From contig DASPKM010000009.1 of the NCBI GenBank assembly GCA_035628135.1, forward strand, positions 1 through 64,000: a stretch of 64,000 bases of DNA, in the 5' to 3' direction. Positions 60,179 through 64,000 of the stretch are shown one piece after another. The position numbers were made by a program, and so were the translations under genes. This DNA is from DASPKM01 sp035628135 (GTDB taxonomy: Bacteria > Bacteroidota > Bacteroidia > Chitinophagales > Chitinophagaceae). Position 1 is the stretch's first letter. The number at the start of each line of letters is the position of its first letter. The notes below the pieces were generated by a model. That model had not been told where the DNA came from. It worked only from the letters and a program-made list of their open reading frames with translations, and did not search any database.

Positions 60179-60964
60179 TTAGTTTACCGGATCGCCGACG
60201 CACGTGTAGGTAATAGTGCTGTAATTAAGTGGTAGCGAATGTAAGAACCGCTGAATAGGAACATTGGTGCTGAAAACAGTAGGCAAGCCTTGCTGATTGT
60301 AGCTCGCCGCCGTCAACGGATTATTCATGCTGTAATCCCGGTCGATAAACATCCACACATTGCTTGTACGGCGGAAGTGCACCTTATCATCATACACTAC
60401 ACCCGGGCGCATAAGATTACCGGCATCATCGTATTGATAAGTTTGGGTAACAGAAGGCAGTTCTCTTGTATAATAGCTAATAGTTTTATTGATCCTGCCA
60501 GCTTCATCGTAAAAAAAAATGGTCAATGATACCGGCGTACCGCCAACCGGATTGGTTCCATAAAGGCCATTCCTGTATTGAATGCCTGTAGCGATCCGGC
60601 CACTTGGGTCGTACCCGTAACGGGTCCATGCATCAAAAAAACCTTTGGACGATCCAAAAATGTGATCCGTTAACCTGTGCAACGAATCGTAGCGGAATTC
60701 ATGCGATATCCTGTAGTCTGGCATAAACCTGGGAATGACGCGAACAGGATCTCCGGCTTCATTATAACCAAACTCGGCATAACCCGAACCGAAGAATGGA
60801 GCGTTCGTAGTATATCGCTCTATCTTGCAAAATGGGGACGCGGCTTCGGTGGCCGAAGCTGCAATTAAATCATTTGCAGGACTGACATCTTTTTTGCAGG
60901 ACACCAATGTGAATGCATGCATTATGCATATAGCAGCAACTGCCGTTCTAAAGAACTTTTTCAT
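60179..60964 (-). CDS. Lipoprotein, RHS/YD-like repeat protein (paralogue 1)
   Basis: A 261-residue lipoprotein (signal AVAAICIMHAFTLVSC, Cys24). The mature part has repeated short elements like FGYNEAGDPVRVIPRF, EFRYDSLHRLTDHIFGS, RYGYDPSGRIATGIQYRNG and YQYDDAGNLMRPG, close to the YD/RHS pattern of Y-D-x-x-G-R/N. It is the same length as the gene at 61093-61878 and shares its layout; they probably come from a tandem duplication. They lie in the same orientation, separated by 128 bases. Function unknown. Confidence 0.85.
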   Translation of the reverse strand: MKKFFRTAVAAICIMHAFTLVSCKKDVSPANDLIAASATEAASPFCKIERYTTNAPFFGSGYAEFGYNEAGDPVRVIPRFMPDYRISHEFRYDSLHRLTDHIFGSSKGFFDAWTRYGYDPSGRIATGIQYRNGLYGTNPVGGTPVSLTIFFYDEAGRINKTISYYTRELPSVTQTYQYDDAGNLMRPGVVYDDKVHFRRTSNVWMFIDRDYSMNNPLTAASYNQQGLPTVFSTNVPIQRFLHSLPLNYSTITYTCVGDPVN

Positions 60965-61092
60965 AGTAAAAGTTTAAGAAGTTTAAGAATAAAGCGGAGA
61001 AGGAAAGATGATCTGGGGAGACACAAGGTAGACCAATAAACTCAATCGCTTTGAATTACTTCAAGGAGCAATCGATCTCATCAAAAAAATTG

Positions 61093-61878
61093 TCACTTGC
61101 ACTCGTATTCAATTTCGCATTCGCCAAGTCCTAAAAAAACCAACATGCTTAGCCACGGTCCTTGCGAAGGGCTGCGTGCAAAACCGAGCGGCAGCCCGTA
61201 ACTATTGTAAGACGTTCCGTGCAACACGTTGTTCTTGCTGTAGTTCCTGTTCAGGAACATCCATATGCGATTGGTGCTGTACACGTTCGTTTTATCATCG
61301 TAATTGGCGCCTGCGGTTACAAGATTACCAAACTCGTTATATGCGTATTTATAGTCGGCCATGAGCATGGCGGCAGCGCCATTTCTTATTTCTCTTTTAA
61401 CCGTCCTGCTCACGCGTTCTTGCTGGTCGAATGTATAGGTGGTTGTATTCTGGTAAGGCTTATAGTACGTGGTTAGCTCGGCGCCATAAATGCCATAGAA
61501 GTAAGTAGTATCGTGGCTAACACGGCCGTCGCTGCCGAAATAATATTTTGTCCAGAATTCAAAAAACGGGTTTACGCCAGGCGAACCAGGGTAATATCCA
61601 ATATAGTCGGTAAGCCGGCGGTCCTTATCGTACCGGAACTCGTACTTGACTGAGCCGGTGCTAAATCCTTCTGGTGTAAAGCCAATAGGATCACCTGAAG
61701 AATTATAGGTAAAAACGCCCGTGCGGTCTTGCACTCCCGGCATTTTCTGGATGATCTTTTTGATCCGGCAGGGGGAAACCTTGGATTCTTTCTTCATCAC
61801 CTCACGCTTGCACGAAGTAAGTTGCATTACAGCCAAAATGCAGATAGCTGTACAGCACCAATGAAAGAACTTTTTCAT
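61093..61878 (-). CDS. Lipoprotein, RHS/YD-like repeat protein (paralogue 2)
   Basis: A 261-residue lipoprotein (signal CCTAICILAVMQLTSC, Cys23). It shows matching elements to paralogue 1: FTYNSSGDPIGFTPEGF, EFRYDKDRRLTDYIGYYPG, YYFGSDGRVSHDTTYFYGIYG and YAYNEFGNLVTAGANYDDKTN, then IWMFLNRNYSKNN (compare VWMFIDRDYSMNN). Sequence has diverged strongly, so the duplication is not recent. It diverges from the glycoside hydrolase gene. Possible role: surface lipoprotein binding or recognition; not known. Confidence 0.85.
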   Translation of the reverse strand: MKKFFHWCCTAICILAVMQLTSCKREVMKKESKVSPCRIKKIIQKMPGVQDRTGVFTYNSSGDPIGFTPEGFSTGSVKYEFRYDKDRRLTDYIGYYPGSPGVNPFFEFWTKYYFGSDGRVSHDTTYFYGIYGAELTTYYKPYQNTTTYTFDQQERVSRTVKREIRNGAAAMLMADYKYAYNEFGNLVTAGANYDDKTNVYSTNRIWMFLNRNYSKNNVLHGTSYNSYGLPLGFARSPSQGPWLSMLVFLGLGECEIEYECK

Positions 61879-62056
61879 GTCGGCGGGGGTTTAAAGGCAA
61901 TGTTAATAAATAAAAGTAGCCCCTATTCCCGGAATAGAAAATACCACGTACAGGGATAACTAACGCGTAACAACAAATCGATAACCAATGGCCAACCAAA
62001 TCTGGCAGAATAATTGTTAAGACAGGGCGCCAGGTACTATTGAAAAAAGTGATGAT

Positions 62057-64000
62057 ATGAAAAAAGTTCTACTGCTACCCTTGTTGCTATCGGCCGTATC
62101 CATGGCCTTTTCACAAATCAACTTCTCCGCCAATGACTTCGGTCGTGTCCCCGTTTATTCCGGTAACTTCCTGTATGGCACCAATATGGGCTATTATGGC
62201 AATACCTGGGACGACAAGACCCTTGCCGATATATCGGCCGGCAACCCCGCCAAAAACGTAAAGGGCGTTGGTTCCAAAACCTTTCACCTGCCCCTGCCCG
62301 AAGCCTTCCTTGAATACTGGGGGTATAATGTCCGGGTTGATATGTTCAACCACTACGCCAGCCTGGGCGCCAAAGACCATACTGTTTTTTTGGAAGAACC
62401 TTCAGCGGCCCACCGCGACAATACCAATTTTGGTTGCTCACAAAACTCAAGGTTGTTCAAGAACATGTATGAGCCCATTTGGGATGGCGGCGCCAACGGC
62501 ACACCTGTGAACGACAACAACTATTTTGCGCTGTACGTGTATAGAACCGTCAGCACCTATAAATCCTATGTAAAGTTCTGGGAGATCATCAATGAGCCCG
62601 ACCTGGAATATGGCATCCTGGGCGACGGCGACCCCGGGCAACCTGGCAACTGGTGGGATAACAATCCCCCGCCCTGCGCCCTGCCCAACCTGTACGCTCC
62701 CATTTTCCAGTACATCCGCGCATTGCGCATCGGCTACGAAGTAATCAAGTATGTTGATCCAACAGCCTATGTATCGCCAGGCGGACTTGGTAAGCCAGCC
62801 TTCCTCGACGCCATTTTACGTAATACCGATAATCCTGCCGACGGATCGGTGAATGGATCCTATCCATTGAAAGGCGGCGCTTATTTCGACGCGCTGAGCT
62901 TTCACATGTATCCCATTTACCATTTGCACCAATGGGATAATTCTATCGGCGGGTTTGCTTTTTCGCGCCATTCAGATGCGGCGGTTTACCAATACATCCA
63001 GAACAAGAACAAATTCCAGAACGTACTGAATAACCGGGGATACAACGGCACTACCTATCCCGCCAAATACATTATTACCACAGAGAACAATATTCCGAAC
63101 AAATCCATGCCCGGTCCTATCGGCGCTTGGATCGGTTCGCAGGATGCACAGAGGAACTACGTAATAAAGGCCACCGTGGAAAGCCAGAAGAACAACATCA
63201 GTCAATATTATGTTTTTGTATTGGGCGATGATAAGGATGCATGGGACCCCACGGCCAGCGAGCTGAACTTTCTGGGACTGTACAAAAACCTCGTAGGCAA
63301 GGGCCCGCTGCAGAATGGCGGCACCTATAACCAGCAATACAATGAGTCTGGCATTGCTTATAAAACCACATCGGACCTGTTGCTGAACAAACGCTACGAT
63401 GCCACGCAGACCGCAGCGCTCAATTTACCGGCAAACGTGGGCGGTGGTGCATTTAAAGACAATGCAGGCGCATATACCTATGTATTGTGGGCAAAGACAG
63501 CTACCGATCTTTCCGAGAATGCATCGGCCACCTATAGTTTTCCCGCGGGATTGGTATCGGCCTCATTAAGTAAAAAAGAATGGAATTATTCAAGCACCAA
63601 CACTGCTACCGCCATTGCCTCTACCAATATCTCATTAACCGGCGCTCCTGTTTTCCTCGATCCATCGGGCTCGCCGCCACCGCCTCCTCCCCCACCACCA
63701 GCAGGATGCAGTGCGGTATCCATTACTGCCGCAACCGACAGCATTAAGCTTACAGGTCTTGCCGCGCCCATCGTTACCGTACATGTATTTAACAGCAGTT
63801 GGGCAAGCGTGTTCAATCAAACTTATACCAACTCTCCTGGTAACGTAAACATTACTCCATTGCCTGCCGGAACGTACAATGTAAAAGTGAGCTTTTACAA
63901 TGCATCCTGGGGCCTTATCTGCGACAAATCGCAGGCTGTGAATGTACAGAGCGGAACCCCGCCACCACCGGGAGGAGGTACGCCCAACTGTAATAATATT
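62057..64000 (+). CDS. Modular glycoside hydrolase, clan GH-A-like (3' end outside window)
   Basis: The frame runs from the ATG at 62057 to the window edge (648 codons seen). It has a signal peptide (MKKVLLLPLLLSAVSMAFSQ). The catalytic part (about 20-450) has WEIINEPD with the acid/base Glu180 and YIITTENNI with the likely nucleophile Glu343; both fit the GH-A clan. A beta-rich segment follows (about 450-530), a poly-Pro linker of nine Pro (about 540-548), then a beta-sandwich-like module of about 75 residues and a second Pro/Gly-rich linker at the cut end. It would act on extracellular polysaccharide; the family is not assignable by eye. The C-terminal export tail lies outside the window. 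Confidence 0.85.
   Translation, partial: MKKVLLLPLLLSAVSMAFSQINFSANDFGRVPVYSGNFLYGTNMGYYGNTWDDKTLADISAGNPAKNVKGVGSKTFHLPLPEAFLEYWGYNVRVDMFNHYASLGAKDHTVFLEEPSAAHRDNTNFGCSQNSRLFKNMYEPIWDGGANGTPVNDNNYFALYVYRTVSTYKSYVKFWEIINEPDLEYGILGDGDPGQPGNWWDNNPPPCALPNLYAPIFQYIRALRIGYEVIKYVDPTAYVSPGGLGKPAFLDAILRNTDNPADGSVNGSYPLKGGAYFDALSFHMYPIYHLHQWDNSIGGFAFSRHSDAAVYQYIQNKNKFQNVLNNRGYNGTTYPAKYIITTENNIPNKSMPGPIGAWIGSQDAQRNYVIKATVESQKNNISQYYVFVLGDDKDAWDPTASELNFLGLYKNLVGKGPLQNGGTYNQQYNESGIAYKTTSDLLLNKRYDATQTAALNLPANVGGGAFKDNAGAYTYVLWAKTATDLSENASATYSFPAGLVSASLSKKEWNYSSTNTATAIASTNISLTGAPVFLDPSGSPPPPPPPPPAGCSAVSITAATDSIKLTGLAAPIVTVHVFNSSWASVFNQTYTNSPGNVNITPLPAGTYNVKVSFYNASWGLICDKSQAVNVQSGTPPPPGGGTPNCNNI

Overview
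The window is chromosomal DNA of a Bacteroidota member, most likely of the Chitinophagaceae or a close relative. Several signs agree. There is a secreted M43 protease with a type IX secretion (Por) sorting tail. There is an UpxY-type NusG paralogue, and a HU-CCDC81-type membrane protein. The order rpmB-rpmG-DUF4295-ftsY is present. Two bacillithiol genes (bshB1, ytxJ) occur. Promoters resemble the Bacteroidota -7 element TAnnTTTG, and Shine-Dalgarno sites are largely absent. No rRNA, tRNA, CRISPR array, prophage or insertion sequence was seen.

Layout. 1-4.9 kb (minus strand): the edge of a biosynthetic locus, read from a specialised NusG through an FtsX-type permease into an NRPS adenylation module cut by the window edge. 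An orphan LuxR-type response regulator diverges from it. 5.5-21.9 kb: an exporter ATPase/permease, a PAP2 phosphatase, a CBS protein, mutS2, coaD, pyrB-pyrR, a desaturase, bshB1, lpdA, an FAD oxidoreductase, an M43 protease and a glutaminyl cyclase. 21.9-28.2 kb (minus): a methyltransferase, a HU-type membrane protein, and an outer-membrane barrel with a 1011-residue TPR partner. 28.3-34.4 kb: DoxX, PBP4, CinA, a 2-oxoacid dehydrogenase E2, a SixA-like phosphatase and a conserved hypothetical. 34.4-42.6 kb (minus): a PD40 protein, an S9 peptidase, a DMT exporter, a polyprenol-phosphate glycosyltransferase, a DnaQ-like exonuclease and Mpl. 42.9-50 kb: a 40-residue lipoprotein, ytxJ, a second PAP2 protein, a frameshifted rimO, and an operon of a polytopic membrane protein, histidine kinase and response regulator. 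50-54 kb: ftsY and ribosomal genes. 52-60 kb (plus): ppk1, ppx, panB, an ALDH7-like dehydrogenase, an S8 protease and DinB. 60-64 kb: two tandem paralogous lipoproteins and a modular glycoside hydrolase cut by the window edge.

Most genes are core housekeeping. The most unusual signal is intergenic: about ten elements of 50-145 bp, in several unrelated sequence families. Each is built from degenerate units of 7-8 bases (or short AT-rich words), and most form long imperfect inverted repeats. They lie between genes in every orientation, and some supply the stop codon or last codons of a flanking gene. I cannot tie them to a named repeat family. Other points worth a second look are the broken rimO frame, a MutS2 without its Smr nuclease domain, the NusG/NRPS arrangement, and palindromes upstream of the S9 peptidase and between ppk1 and ppx.
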